A stretch of DNA of 64,000 bases. Source: Psychromonas sp. L1A2. Lineage in GTDB: Bacteria > Pseudomonadota > Gammaproteobacteria > Enterobacterales > Psychromonadaceae. Under the pieces are notes generated by a model. That model saw only the letters and a program-made list of their open reading frames with translations, was not told where the DNA came from and ran no database searches. The stretch covers positions 372,001 through 436,000 of the forward strand of contig NZ_WUAG01000002.1 of the NCBI RefSeq assembly GCF_009828855.1, in the 5' to 3' direction. Shown piece by piece: positions 45,869 to 56,121 of this stretch; position 1 is the stretch's first letter, and the number at the start of each line of letters is the position of its first letter. The position numbers and the translations under genes are program-made.

Positions 45869-47518
45869 TTATTCTTTATGTTTATAACATTCATATCGAT
45901 TCTTACCGCGTCTCTTGCTTTGGTATAAAGCAAGATCCGCTTGTTTAACTAACTCGACAGAATGCGTATTGAGTTGTGGAATAACAGATGAAATGCCCAA
46001 ACTAATAGTCACATGGTTATAGGGAGACTCACTATGGGTTATTTGCAAATTGTTAACAGTTTGTCTTGTTTTCTCGGCAACAGCAAAACCTTCAACCAAA
46101 TCACCTTCTAATAAAATAACAAACTCTTCTCCACCATAACGAGCAAAAAAGTCAGTCGGTCTGTTAATTGATTTTTGTATATTTTCAGCCACTTTTCTTA
46201 AACACTCATCACCCGCTATATGCCCATAAGTATCATTAAATTTCTTAAACTCATCTATATCAATGAGTAGTAAAGTTAATGGCTCTTGGCTACGAGTTTT
46301 TACCTGCCAGAGTTGGTTAAGTGTATGATCTAACCACCTTCTATTAAACACGCCAGTTAAATCATCAATTTGAGATAATGATTCAAGCGTAGCATTAGAT
46401 TTTTCAAGTTTATCTCGACGCTCATTCACCATATCTATAACGGCATTAAAACCTACAATCAAATCCCCTATTTCATCGTTTTTATAACCTTCAATATGCT
46501 TGAGTGGTTGCTTTTTTAATACCATTTCTCTAACGGACTCTGCAGCTTCTTTTAAAGGATTAAAAAAGAAGAATAGAAAAAAGGTAATCGCTAAAAAAAC
46601 AGCAAAACTAACAATTACTCCACTGATAATAGAAGCCTTTAAGCTTTCGTTTATCGTTTGATAAACTTTATCGACAGGCGTTCTTACAATAACAAACCAA
46701 TTCAAGAAGCTAATATTAGCCGCCGCCGCCAACATTTCATCACCAGAGGTATTCACCGTATCACCAACCCCATTAAAGCCATCCATAACCTGATCGTAGA
46801 AGATAACCTCTCCTCTTTCAGGGATGCTTTTAAACACTAAGCTTGGAGTGCTGGAAGCTAAAAAAATCTGGCTAGCTCTTGATATCACTAATGTATCGCT
46901 TGTCTCATTGTAATCATGGTCAAAAATATATTCCATAAACCCAGAACGATTCAAAAAAATAGGCGCTTCTAGGATCCCTAATACTCGACCGCTTTTATCT
47001 CTTAATGCTTTTGCAATGACAACAAGCACTTCATCACTAACTTCAGAACGAAAAGGTGAACTAATAATAATATGTTGGCTATTTTTAGCATTTATTAACC
47101 ATTCTCTATTTGAAAGATCTAAATTTTTTCTACCAGGAATAACTGGGTATTCAGCTATAACACCTTTTCCGGTTGGATTTATAACAGCGAACCCTTGTGG
47201 AAAAAAATTAGTAAAAGCAATATGCTCTTTGATTTTTTCGGTTAAAAAATCTTCGGACTGCATTTGATCGGAAGGAATAATATCTGCTAGAGCGACTAAA
47301 AATTTTGTTCGCTTATCAATTTTATTCGTTATATCTTTAGCGATAAATTTAGCTTTTGTGTATTGTTCTTTATTAATTTGATTTTTGATTTCAGACTTAA
47401 TGATTAGAAAATTGTAAATTTGTAACAGTGTAAAAGCCACGACAATAAATGCCGAAACATAAATAGATAATTTAGTGGAAATACGCGATGGCGCCATGTG
47501 ATCTAACAGTGTCTTCAT
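45869..47518 (-). CDS. Membrane diguanylate cyclase with Cache sensor
   Basis: Inner-membrane sensor enzyme of 549 residues that makes cyclic di-GMP. A first helix (about 15-37) and a Cache-like periplasmic domain (about 40-295) lead to a second helix (about 300-325), a HAMP region and a C-terminal GGDEF domain starting near DDLTGVFNRRWLD. The active site is GGEEF (RYGGEEFVILL), fully conserved, and an inhibitory I-site RPTD lies five residues upstream, so product inhibition is expected. The ligand is unknown. Likely influences attachment and motility. Confidence 0.93.
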   Translation of the reverse strand: MKTLLDHMAPSRISTKLSIYVSAFIVVAFTLLQIYNFLIIKSEIKNQINKEQYTKAKFIAKDITNKIDKRTKFLVALADIIPSDQMQSEDFLTEKIKEHIAFTNFFPQGFAVINPTGKGVIAEYPVIPGRKNLDLSNREWLINAKNSQHIIISSPFRSEVSDEVLVVIAKALRDKSGRVLGILEAPIFLNRSGFMEYIFDHDYNETSDTLVISRASQIFLASSTPSLVFKSIPERGEVIFYDQVMDGFNGVGDTVNTSGDEMLAAAANISFLNWFVIVRTPVDKVYQTINESLKASIISGVIVSFAVFLAITFFLFFFFNPLKEAAESVREMVLKKQPLKHIEGYKNDEIGDLIVGFNAVIDMVNERRDKLEKSNATLESLSQIDDLTGVFNRRWLDHTLNQLWQVKTRSQEPLTLLLIDIDEFKKFNDTYGHIAGDECLRKVAENIQKSINRPTDFFARYGGEEFVILLEGDLVEGFAVAEKTRQTVNNLQITHSESPYNHVTISLGISSVIPQLNTHSVELVKQADLALYQSKRRGKNRYECYKHKE

Positions 47519-48174
47519 CGAATCATAATTTATTGGTTAATACTTGGACATAAAGATACCTCTTTTAGCATACAAAAGTTAGTTGTTTTTTTGATAATGC
47601 GACTAAAAATGACTAAATATTCATTGATTAGTTTAAAATCGTTTCAGTATTTATAGATATACCCGTTACCATTCAACGTGGCAAATTCAGCAAGTAGTGA
47701 AGTGAACATATTCTAGGAAGAAAGAGGCAGATCTAACAAGTTAATTACTTATTTTAATAAAAATAGCCTATTAAAAGTACATCAGATAAATATTATGTAA
47801 AAAAGTGATGTTTAATAAGGATCAACAAGAATGATCAATCCATTATAAAATCACTAACGATTTAGAATATACCTCCAGAATAACCCCCCTAAAAGTCACA
47901 ATCAATTAATTTATAGCAATAAAAAACAAGTCTTTTTTTGTACATTAAATTTAAAAATTCCAATTTGTAATTCTGTAAATGTGACTTAGATCTCCTTTTG
48001 TCACTTATTTGTTATTTTTTCATGAAGTTGATCAGAAAACTATATAGATTGGTCTACGTAATTTAAAAGACACGGATTGTCTGCATTTTAGCTGAAGTAA
48101 TTTTTATTATTTCAGCACTTACCTAAAAAATAATTTAATTATTACAATTTTTAAATAATTCTAAATAAAGGAAA
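47519..48174. other. Intergenic region with a solo C-family end
   Basis: At 47656-47681 GATATACCCGTTACCATTCAACG matches the end of the element at 44658, without a partner end nearby. The rest is AT-rich and should contain the divergent promoters of the cyclase and porin genes; no box is clear enough to call. Confidence 0.5.
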
Positions 48175-49170
48175 ATGAATATGACATTCAACAAATATCT
48201 AATTGCTATTACATCTAGTGCTATCCTTTCAGCTCCACTTTCTGCTGCAACTATTTACAAAAATGAAACCCAGGAATTTAATATCGGTGGACGAGTTGAA
48301 GTCGGCGGTAATTTAACAGATGGTGATTATTCTGATGAATCTAATGTGCGTTTAAATGTAAATGGAAAAAATAAATTAAATGAAGATTTAACTGTTTTTG
48401 GTCGCTACGAATTCGAAATCACAGAAAATGAAGATGATAATGAAGCAAATTTAAATACACGTCACCTTTACGTGGGTGGTGAAACTAAATTCGGCACTCT
48501 TATTTATGGGCATCAAGAGAATGCTGTTACTTACCTAACAGACTTTACCGATTTAGCAGAAACGTATAGTGGTTACATTAACGAAAATACTGAAACATCG
48601 GCCGACCGCTCAAAAAACACATTACGTTACATTTATAAAACTGATGCATTAACTTTTCAAGCATCTGGAACACAAAATGCTAATAATAATGCCGATGGTT
48701 TTGGTTTGATGGCAGCTTATAAACTTACTCCTGAAGTTGAATTAGCTGCGGGTGTAACTAGCAGTGATCAAGAATATGGTAATGCAACAAATGTTGAAGA
48801 TACTGACACCTCAAACTCTTACATACTTGCAGCGAGATACACTAAAGGCAGTATTTATTTAGCGGCAACAGGTATGCAAGGTAATATTTCAGCTGATGGT
48901 ATTTCTGATTCTGATTTTGTAGCGGCAGATGCATTTGCCGCTTATTACTTTGGTGAAGATAACTCAAATATATTAAATATTGGTTATAGTTATTATTCTG
49001 CAGATGATATTGCATCATTAGAAACAAATTTTGTTTCACTAGAATATGCTCATTATATTGGTAACTTTGCAGTTTTTAGTAGTTATAAAATTGCATTAAA
49101 TAATGATACATCTAGTAGTACTGGTGACCGTGAAAATGAGTTGTTGTTAGGTGCTCGTTACGGTTTCTAA
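48175..49170 (+). CDS. Gram-negative general porin
   Basis: Outer-membrane beta-barrel protein of 331 residues. A signal peptide is cleaved near 25 (PLSA/ATIYK), and the first strand EFNIGGRVEVGGNL and the terminal LLGARYGF with a C-terminal Phe (Bam signal) are typical of OmpC/OmpF-type porins. The SLYVGGETKFGTLIYG-type segment (RHLYVGGETKFGTLIYG here) is conserved in marine porins. AAGGA before the ATG supports the start; a second ATG two codons later is possible. A terminator follows. Confidence 0.92.
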   Translation: MNMTFNKYLIAITSSAILSAPLSAATIYKNETQEFNIGGRVEVGGNLTDGDYSDESNVRLNVNGKNKLNEDLTVFGRYEFEITENEDDNEANLNTRHLYVGGETKFGTLIYGHQENAVTYLTDFTDLAETYSGYINENTETSADRSKNTLRYIYKTDALTFQASGTQNANNNADGFGLMAAYKLTPEVELAAGVTSSDQEYGNATNVEDTDTSNSYILAARYTKGSIYLAATGMQGNISADGISDSDFVAADAFAAYYFGEDNSNILNIGYSYYSADDIASLETNFVSLEYAHYIGNFAVFSSYKIALNNDTSSSTGDRENELLLGARYGF

Positions 49171-49195
49171 GTTTTATTAAGATAAAGAAATCTAT

Positions 49196-49221
49196 AAAGC
49201 ACTCAATAAGAGTGCTTTTTT
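49196..49221 (+). terminator. Rho-independent terminator after the porin gene
   Basis: AAAGCACTC and GAGTGCTTT arms with a short loop, followed by a T-run. Confidence 0.9.
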
Positions 49222-49303
49222 GATGGGAACAATTAAAACTATTTATCTAATCTAAGTTAACTTAAACTACTATTTTTAAAAACAATAAAAGCGAGAATTA
49301 AAT

Positions 49304-49900
49304 ATGAAGTTATGGAATGTTGTTGCAATTATTATTGTCAGTTTATTAAGCTCAAAAGTATTAGCAGATATTCATTTAAACACCCCCTCTCAGCTTAAAC
49401 TTAAAATTGTTAATAATGAAATATCAAAAAATGAGAATCCTCTCTTATTAGAGAATGGTAAAAATCAGATAGCATTTCGTTATGAGGATCGTTACCGCTC
49501 AGCTGGCGAAGATGTTTTTTTTACATCAGATATTATATTACTTACTTTTGAAGGTCATGATAACAACTACTTTATAACCTTACCTAAATTACGTACGGAA
49601 AGTGAACGTACAGACTTTAATAATAATCCTGTCATCATATTAAAAGATAGTAATGGTAAAACAGTATCATTTGAACAAGGGAAGCTACTCAAGAATGGTA
49701 TTCAATTTAATCGAGACTTAATCTCAGAACTGCGTGTTTACAATCAAACATCTCAACTCGCTTCATTAAAGCAACCGACGTCAATTATTAGCGTTGCCGA
49801 TAACCTGTCTGAAACTGATGTTGCAGGTAAAATGTTAGATTATTGGTACAGTAAAGCGGATGAAAAGACTCGTGCAGCATTTAAAGCTCGTATTAATTAG
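49304..49900 (+). CDS. DUF2057 (YccT-type) periplasmic protein
   Basis: Protein of 198 residues with a signal peptide (cleavage near 21, KVLA/DI) and a DUF2057 domain recognisable by QIAFRYEDRYRSAGED and DIILLTFEG. E. coli YccT has been linked to inhibition of curli formation; whether that holds here is unknown. The C-terminus ends DEKTRAAFKARIN. Next to the porin gene but separated by its terminator. Confidence 0.82.
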   Translation: MKLWNVVAIIIVSLLSSKVLADIHLNTPSQLKLKIVNNEISKNENPLLLENGKNQIAFRYEDRYRSAGEDVFFTSDIILLTFEGHDNNYFITLPKLRTESERTDFNNNPVIILKDSNGKTVSFEQGKLLKNGIQFNRDLISELRVYNQTSQLASLKQPTSIISVADNLSETDVAGKMLDYWYSKADEKTRAAFKARIN

Positions 49901-49918
49901 AATATGCACACATAAAAA

Positions 49919-49950
49919 TCAACTCTACTTGATTCAGTAGAGTTTGATAA
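49919..49950 (+). terminator. Weak hairpin after the DUF2057 gene
   Basis: CAACTCTACT and AGTAGAGTTTG form a moderate stem without a strong T-run. Termination is possible. Confidence 0.45.
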
Positions 49951-50563
49951 TTATGACTCTACATAATAGCCTCTCATTTCCCTCCCCTCTCGACCAAAAA
50001 ACAATAATAAAGTCTTATTAAATAAAAAATACAATTTTTTTTATATTTAGAAAGGGCAAGGTATCGACTCTAATGTCAAACACATCACTTTGTAAAAGCT
50101 AATGATCATATTAAAAATAAAACAAAATAAAACAATCACTTACATAAATATCGATTCGTTCATAAATCATTGAGACACGAGTAATTTTAATCGGTAAGGT
50201 TACCTAATCATTCCATACAACATCCTCTGACTCTATTAATTAGGGTTGTTACTGCTGTACAGAAAATAAATTAAAATCAACATATTAGAGCTGCAACAAC
50301 AAGTTGGCACATATATTTCATTATGATCTGTAATATTTATTTTTTACCTTTTAAGCCCTATATCACCTTAATCATGCACTAAGAAATGATAAAAGCGCAC
50401 TGAAATGAGGCGCAATGGCATTAAGATAATAAATATTAAACTTTATTGATTTTCGCATCAATGAAGCTTGTCTATTAAGCTTTGTATGTTATCTAAACAA
50501 TACTATTAATATTGAATTAGTTTAAATATCTTATGAGATTTGAACCTATATTAGGAGAATGCT
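49951..50563. other. Intergenic region upstream of the peptide-use operon
   Basis: About 610 bp of AT-rich DNA with no supported gene. It should hold the operon promoter. A ribosome site AGGAG occurs at 50553-50557, six bases before the TTG start of the next gene. Confidence 0.45.
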
Positions 50564-51538
50564 TTGACAACAATACCTGTTTGGGATGCTCATACTTGCG
50601 TTCCTTTAATTCCAGAGTACGATTTAGCATCGCTACAACGCCATATAGACTGTGGCGCCTATTATATTTCAATCAATATCGGGATGGACTTTAATCCACT
50701 GAGTGACATTATTCAGATAATAGCAGGATTTAGACAACGCATCAGCGAACTTGGTTTTTTAATACAAGTAGAAAGTTTTGCCGATGTTGAACGTGCCCAA
50801 CGCGAAGGTAAATTAGCCGTTTCCTTTGATTTAGAAGGTGGCGTCCCGTTACATGAAAGCTCTGCGATGGTCGGATTACTTGCAAAGCTTGGCGTACGAC
50901 AAATACATTTAGCCTACAACCGCAGTAATTCTCTTGCGGGTGGTTGTCACGATGAAGACATTGGCTTAACGCCTAAAGGCCGAGACATCGTAGATGCAAT
51001 TAATGCCAATAAATTGTTTATGGATGTTTCCCATACCGGATACCGCACCAGTATGGAAATTTTCGAATATTCAGATAAACCAGTGATCATTAGCCATGGC
51101 AATCCTCGCGCACTCAAAGATCACGGACGAAATTATCGAGATGATCAACTACAAGCCTGCGCAGCTAGCGGTGGCGTAGTTTGCATAAATGGCGTAGCGC
51201 GATTCTTAAACTCCCCACAAGCTAACGCTGAAAGTATGGTGGAAGCCATCGATTATCTCGTTCAATTAATTGGGCCATCGCATGTTGGTGTCGGCTTAGA
51301 TTATGTTTACGATAATCATTTAGATGATGGGCCAGAAGGTTTAGATACGAATCTTTGGTGGCCACCTGAACACGGTTACAGTAAATCAAATGATGGATTT
51401 TTAAATCTTTTATTCGCCCCACCAGAACGTTTTTTAGAAATGTCAGTACTACTTGAAAAACGCGGTTACACACAATCTGATATCGCTGCTATCTATGGAA
51501 AAAACATGAACACCCTAGCCCAAAAAGTTTGGTGTTAA
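50564..51538 (+). CDS. M19-family (renal dipeptidase type) peptidase
   Basis: Zn-dependent dipeptidase-family protein of 324 residues. The fold's ligands are H10 and position 12 in WDAHTC, E91 in DLEGG, H157 (DVSHTGY), H178 (SHGNPRAL) and D246 (GLDYVYD). The usual second N-terminal ligand Asp is Cys here (C12). It starts at TTG 50564 after AGGAG; an ATG five bases earlier is followed by TGA and makes only a two-codon frame. First gene of a run with a peptide ABC importer, suggesting cleavage of imported peptides. Confidence 0.85.
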   Translation: MTTIPVWDAHTCVPLIPEYDLASLQRHIDCGAYYISINIGMDFNPLSDIIQIIAGFRQRISELGFLIQVESFADVERAQREGKLAVSFDLEGGVPLHESSAMVGLLAKLGVRQIHLAYNRSNSLAGGCHDEDIGLTPKGRDIVDAINANKLFMDVSHTGYRTSMEIFEYSDKPVIISHGNPRALKDHGRNYRDDQLQACAASGGVVCINGVARFLNSPQANAESMVEAIDYLVQLIGPSHVGVGLDYVYDNHLDDGPEGLDTNLWWPPEHGYSKSNDGFLNLLFAPPERFLEMSVLLEKRGYTQSDIAAIYGKNMNTLAQKVWC

Positions 51539-51595
51539 CAACACATTGGAAATAAATCCCTTGGCCTCACCGTCAGGAAATACGGAGATAACAAT

Positions 51596-53200
51596 ATGAA
51601 GTCACTTTTTAAAAAAGCACGCCATCTAGCGGGAGCGACTAGTTTAGCCCTTGCGCTTTCTACAGGAACGGTATCAGCAGCGACACCTAAAGATTCTTTA
51701 GTTGTAGGCTGGCAATTCGATGACATTATTACGTTAGATAGCGCGGAAGCCTTTGAATTTTCTGGCTCTGAAGTTATCGGTAATACTTACGATCGTTTAA
51801 TTAGTTACGATCCAAATGATGTCTCAAAAATATTTGGCCAAGCAGCCGAAAGTTGGACAATCAGCGAAGATGGTAAAACCTTTACTTTTAAAATTCGCAA
51901 AGGGATTAAATTCGCCTCCGGTAATGAAATGACCGCTGAAGATGCTGCATTTTCATTACAACGTGCGGTTATCCTCAATAAAGCGCCTGGTTTTATATTA
52001 ACGCAATTTGGTCTTAACGAAACCAATGTAAAAGACAAAGTCAAAGCCATTGATGCAGATACACTCGTCTTTGAAACCGATAAAGCCTACGCACCAACTT
52101 TCGTTTTGTACTGTTTAACCGCAACCATTGCGTCTGTTGTAGATAAAGAAGAAGTCATGAAACATGCAGTCGATGGTGACATGGGGCTTGCTTGGTTACG
52201 TACTCATTATGCTGGTTCTGGCCCTTTCAAAGTAGAGCAATGGAAGCCGTCTGAGATTGTTGTATTAAGTGCCAATCAAAATTACTGGAATGGTGTTCCG
52301 GCAATGAAAAATGTGTTTCTTCGTCATATTGGTGAATCTTCCGTTCAACAATTATTACTTGAGAAAGGCGATATTGATATTGCCCGTAATCTCGAAACCG
52401 AACAGTTAAAAAGTGTTGAAGATAATAAAGAGATTAAGTTAATTAAAAAAGGTAAAGGGACGCTTTATTACCTTTCAATGAATATGAAAGATCCTATCTT
52501 AGCTAAACCTAAAGTGCAGCAAGCGCTTAAATATCTAATCGATTACAAAGGGTTAGCAGATACAGTTTGGGATGGGCGTGGTCAAATACAACAGGCATTT
52601 CTACCTAAAGGTTTCCTTGGTGCATTGGAAGATCAACCTTTCTCATTAGATGTTGAAAAAGCAAAAGGCTTATTAGCTGAAGCCGGTTATCCTGATGGTT
52701 TCGATGTTGAGTTAATCGTTCGAAACAGCCCTATACGTGTCGATACAGCAAAATCAATTCAAACAACCTTTGCTAAAGTAGGTATCAAGGTTAAGTTAAT
52801 TCCTATGGATGGTAAACAGGTTCTAACGGTATACCGTGCACGTAAACATCAACTATTCTTTGGCACATGGGGCCCAGATTATCAAGACCCACATACCAAT
52901 GCAGATACTTTTGCTAAGAACTTAGACAATAGCGATGATGCGAAATCAAAACCAGTCGCTTGGCGTAATGCCTACGCGCCCGAGCAAATGACTAAAGATA
53001 CCCTTGCCGCGTTAGTCGAACGCGATGCTGATAAACGTGCAGCGATGTATTTAGCAATTCAAAAGGAACATCAACAAACAGCACCTTTCGCTTTTGTTAT
53101 GCAAGAACAAGAAGTGGCTGGTGTGCGCGCTAACATCGATGGATTTGTATTAGGTCCATCCTTCGATAGTAACTCTTACAAAGACGTTGTGAAGAAATAA
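51596..53200 (+). CDS. Peptide ABC transporter, substrate-binding protein
   Basis: Periplasmic solute-binding protein of 534 residues in the Dpp/Opp class. A signal peptide is cleaved near 29 (TVSA/ATPK), and the lobes follow, with YDRLISYDPNDVS and the GSGPFKVEQWKPSE segment typical. Ligand specificity (dipeptide, oligopeptide, heme or other) cannot be told. The neighbouring dipeptidase favours di- or tripeptides. The TAATG overlap with the next gene shows coupling. Confidence 0.92.
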   Translation: MKSLFKKARHLAGATSLALALSTGTVSAATPKDSLVVGWQFDDIITLDSAEAFEFSGSEVIGNTYDRLISYDPNDVSKIFGQAAESWTISEDGKTFTFKIRKGIKFASGNEMTAEDAAFSLQRAVILNKAPGFILTQFGLNETNVKDKVKAIDADTLVFETDKAYAPTFVLYCLTATIASVVDKEEVMKHAVDGDMGLAWLRTHYAGSGPFKVEQWKPSEIVVLSANQNYWNGVPAMKNVFLRHIGESSVQQLLLEKGDIDIARNLETEQLKSVEDNKEIKLIKKGKGTLYYLSMNMKDPILAKPKVQQALKYLIDYKGLADTVWDGRGQIQQAFLPKGFLGALEDQPFSLDVEKAKGLLAEAGYPDGFDVELIVRNSPIRVDTAKSIQTTFAKVGIKVKLIPMDGKQVLTVYRARKHQLFFGTWGPDYQDPHTNADTFAKNLDNSDDAKSKPVAWRNAYAPEQMTKDTLAALVERDADKRAAMYLAIQKEHQQTAPFAFVMQEQEVAGVRANIDGFVLGPSFDSNSYKDVVKK

Positions 53201-54267
53201 TGGGAAGTTCATTATCAAAGGGCAGTTATCAGGCTGCCCTTTCTTCTTTTTATACTAAAAAAGCAAAACCATTCATCCACTTTTTCAGCATGTTGGCGAT
53301 GACTTTCTTCGGCTTATTATTACTCACCTTTGTGATTGGTCGAATGATGCCAACGGATCCCGTTATTGCTGTGATTGGTGATAAAGCACCTGAAGCACTC
53401 TATCAAGCCACATATATTGAAATGGGGCTAGATAAACCTATTATCACGCAGTTTTTCTACTATCTTAACGGTGTATTACATGGCGACTTAGGTACCTCTG
53501 TCCGTACTGCAAACTTAGTCACCGATGATATCCTTAACTATTTTCCAGCAACTCTAGAACTGGCTACCCTCGCCACTATTTTTGGCATGCTAATTGGTAT
53601 TCCAATGGGAGTCATTGCAGCCGTCAATCAGAATAAATGGCAAGATAATCTGGTTCGAATTTTTGGATTGATTGGACATAGTGCCCCGATATTTTGGCTA
53701 GCAATGATCGCCATTGTTGTTTTTTATCAACATTTAGATTGGGTTGCCGCACCAGAAGGTCGACTCAGTGTGATGTATGAATATACGCTTCCGAAAGTGA
53801 CCAATATGGTATTAATCGATACCGTATTAGCACAGGATTGGGGGGCCTTTAAAGATGCCTTTGCCCATATTCTTCTACCTGCTTCTTTACTTTCCTATTA
53901 CAGTATTGCCTACCTCAGCCGTATGACGCGATCTTTTATGCTTGATCAACTTAATCAAGAATATGTCATTACTGCACGGGTAAAAGGGGTTTCTGAAACC
54001 GCTATTATTTGGAAACACGCACTCGGTAATGCTTGGGTTCCTTTGATCACTGTTATCGCTCTGACCTATGCTTCTCTCTTAGAAGGGTCAGTGTTAACAG
54101 AAATTGTATTTTCTTGGCCGGGATTAGGCCGTTACATTACCGACGCCCTACTCGCAGCAGATATGAATGCGGTACTTGGGGGCACGATCGTCATCGGTTT
54201 CGTTTTTATACTGTTAAATTTAACCTCTGATTTGCTCTATAAAGTCTTTGATCCGAGAGTAAAATAA
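53200..54267 (+). CDS. Peptide ABC transporter permease (DppB-like)
   Basis: First inner-membrane permease of the importer, 355 residues with about six helices. The conserved EAA loop near the end of the membrane domain reads YVITARVKGVSETAIIWKHALGN. The N-terminus (about 35 residues before the first helix) is longer than typical DppB. Starts at the overlapping TAATG of the binding-protein gene. Confidence 0.92.
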   Translation: MGSSLSKGSYQAALSSFYTKKAKPFIHFFSMLAMTFFGLLLLTFVIGRMMPTDPVIAVIGDKAPEALYQATYIEMGLDKPIITQFFYYLNGVLHGDLGTSVRTANLVTDDILNYFPATLELATLATIFGMLIGIPMGVIAAVNQNKWQDNLVRIFGLIGHSAPIFWLAMIAIVVFYQHLDWVAAPEGRLSVMYEYTLPKVTNMVLIDTVLAQDWGAFKDAFAHILLPASLLSYYSIAYLSRMTRSFMLDQLNQEYVITARVKGVSETAIIWKHALGNAWVPLITVIALTYASLLEGSVLTEIVFSWPGLGRYITDALLAADMNAVLGGTIVIGFVFILLNLTSDLLYKVFDPRVK

Positions 54268-54322
54268 GCATGCATATTATTAAACATTTCTCATCCAGAA
54301 GTGCTAACAAGGTTTCTCAAAA

Positions 54323-55243
54323 ATGACGGAGTTAAAAGGTTGGCTGTTAGCCGAAAACCCAGATTCAAGAACACAAGCAGCATTTGGACGTGGCTATTTA
54401 GGTTGGCTACGCTTTTATCATAATCCTCTCGCTATGATTGGTTTTGTTATTGTGCTTACGCTGCTATTAATAGCGCTATTTGCCCCGTATATTGCCCCCG
54501 AAGGTATTAGCAGTGGACTAACAGGTGACGCCCTTAAAAATGCGCGTTTTCTACCGCCCTCTGCTGAGCATTGGTTTGGCACCGATGGCCAAGCTAACGA
54601 TGTGTTTAGTCGCATTGTTATTGGTAGCCGCATAACACTGGTTATCGTTGCCTTAGTGATTTTCACCGCCCCAATATTAGGCTTTATTATCGGTACTGTT
54701 TCTGGCTACTTTGGTGGTTGGGTTGATATCTTATTAATGCGTATTACTGATGTATTTCTCGCTTTTCCTAAATTAGTGCTCGCATTAGCACTCGCTGCAG
54801 CATTAGGTCGAGGTTTAGAGTCGGCCATTTTCGCGATTGCAATCACCTCTTGGCCCGCTTACGCACGACTCGCCAGAGCCGAGACATTAACGATTCGTAA
54901 TACCGATTACTTAGCAGCGGCAAAACTACAAGGCGCAAGTCATTGGCGATTAATTTCAGGCCATATCATGCCACTATGTTTATCGTCACTGATTGTCCGC
55001 GTCACCTTAGATATGGCGGGCATTATTTTAACCGCCGCTGGTTTAGGTTTCCTTGGTTTAGGTGCACAGCCTCCAACACCTGAATGGGGTGCAATGATTG
55101 CAGAAGGACGCGACTATATTCTCAGTTACTGGTGGTTAGCCACTTTTCCTGGCCTTGCCATTTTTACCGTGGCACTTGGCTTTAACCTTCTTGGTGACGG
55201 TCTACGCGATGTCTTAGATCCTAAATCAGGAGGTCAACATTAA
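54323..55243 (+). CDS. Peptide ABC transporter permease (DppC-like)
   Basis: Second permease of the importer, 306 residues with about six helices; the conserved loop contains DYLAAAKLQGASHWRLISGHI. The N-terminal cytoplasmic part lies before the first helix near 38. A 55-base gap from the first permease gene contains a small GC-poor stretch only. The stop overlaps the start of the next gene (TAATG). Confidence 0.92.
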   Translation: MTELKGWLLAENPDSRTQAAFGRGYLGWLRFYHNPLAMIGFVIVLTLLLIALFAPYIAPEGISSGLTGDALKNARFLPPSAEHWFGTDGQANDVFSRIVIGSRITLVIVALVIFTAPILGFIIGTVSGYFGGWVDILLMRITDVFLAFPKLVLALALAAALGRGLESAIFAIAITSWPAYARLARAETLTIRNTDYLAAAKLQGASHWRLISGHIMPLCLSSLIVRVTLDMAGIILTAAGLGFLGLGAQPPTPEWGAMIAEGRDYILSYWWLATFPGLAIFTVALGFNLLGDGLRDVLDPKSGGQH

Positions 55244-56121
55244 TGACTTATATCGGTAATAACAATGATCACTTACTGGAAGTGAAAAATCTCAATGTTG
55301 AATTCCCCTCGGTACATGGTTCAGTTCATGCGGTGCGTGATATCTCTTTTAAAATGGGCCATGAGAAAATAGCCATTGTAGGTGAATCAGGTTCAGGAAA
55401 ATCACAAACAGGCCGTGCTATATTAGGATTGAGCCCAGGTAATGTCACCGCCGAAAAACTCTTTTTTGATGGCGTAGATTTACAAGGTTTGTCCGCTCGT
55501 GATTATCGAGAGATCCGTGGTAAACGTATTTCAATGGTGATGCAAGATCCTAAATACTCACTTAATCCGGTAATGACCATCGGTAAGCAAATGATTGAAG
55601 CTTGTCAAATCCAAATGAAGGTTTCTAAGAAACAAGCTATATCCCGCTGTATTGAGATGCTTGAAGCCGTTCGTATCCGAAATCCGCAACGGGTTTTTAA
55701 TGCCCATCCTCATGAAGTATCGGGAGGCATGGGACAACGTATTATGATTGCCATGATGTTATTGTCGAGCCCAGACCTGTTAATTGCTGATGAACCGACA
55801 TCGGCATTAGATGTAACCGTACAATTGCAAGTGTTAGCGATTATGGATGACCTGGTCAAAGAGCGAGGGATGGGGTTGATTTTAATTTCTCATGACTTGC
55901 CTTTAGTCGCGAGTTTCTGCGATCGTATCTTAGTGATGTATGCCGGAAGAATTGTTGAAGAGCTCGAAGCCAGTAAGTTAGATCAAGCGCAACATCCTTA
56001 TACAAAAGGGTTGCTTTCCTGCTTACCCAATAACGCGATTAAAGGGCAACCTTTAGCAACATTGCAACGTCAAGATAGTTGGTTAAATGGAACCTTAAAT
56101 GCACAGGGTAAATTACTATGA
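55243..56121 (+). CDS. Peptide ABC transporter ATPase (DppD-like)
   Basis: ATP-binding subunit of 292 residues. Walker A is GESGSGKS; the signature is SGGMGQR (a variant of LSGGQ, common in DppD); Walker B is LLIADEPTSALD, and the switch His is in ISHDLPLV. A C-terminal extension ends GQPLATLQRQDSW. Together with the next gene it makes a heterodimer that powers uptake. Confidence 0.94.
   Translation: MTYIGNNNDHLLEVKNLNVEFPSVHGSVHAVRDISFKMGHEKIAIVGESGSGKSQTGRAILGLSPGNVTAEKLFFDGVDLQGLSARDYREIRGKRISMVMQDPKYSLNPVMTIGKQMIEACQIQMKVSKKQAISRCIEMLEAVRIRNPQRVFNAHPHEVSGGMGQRIMIAMMLLSSPDLLIADEPTSALDVTVQLQVLAIMDDLVKERGMGLILISHDLPLVASFCDRILVMYAGRIVEELEASKLDQAQHPYTKGLLSCLPNNAIKGQPLATLQRQDSWLNGTLNAQGKLL

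Noticed and set aside
9413-47681. Regularly spaced repeats as a CRISPR array
   Set aside because: Copies are hundreds to thousands of bases apart, in both orientations, with differing lengths, and no cas genes are present.
48842-49039. Gln/Asn/Leu-rich minus-strand frame inside the porin gene
   Set aside because: Antisense shadow; the composition follows from the porin codons.
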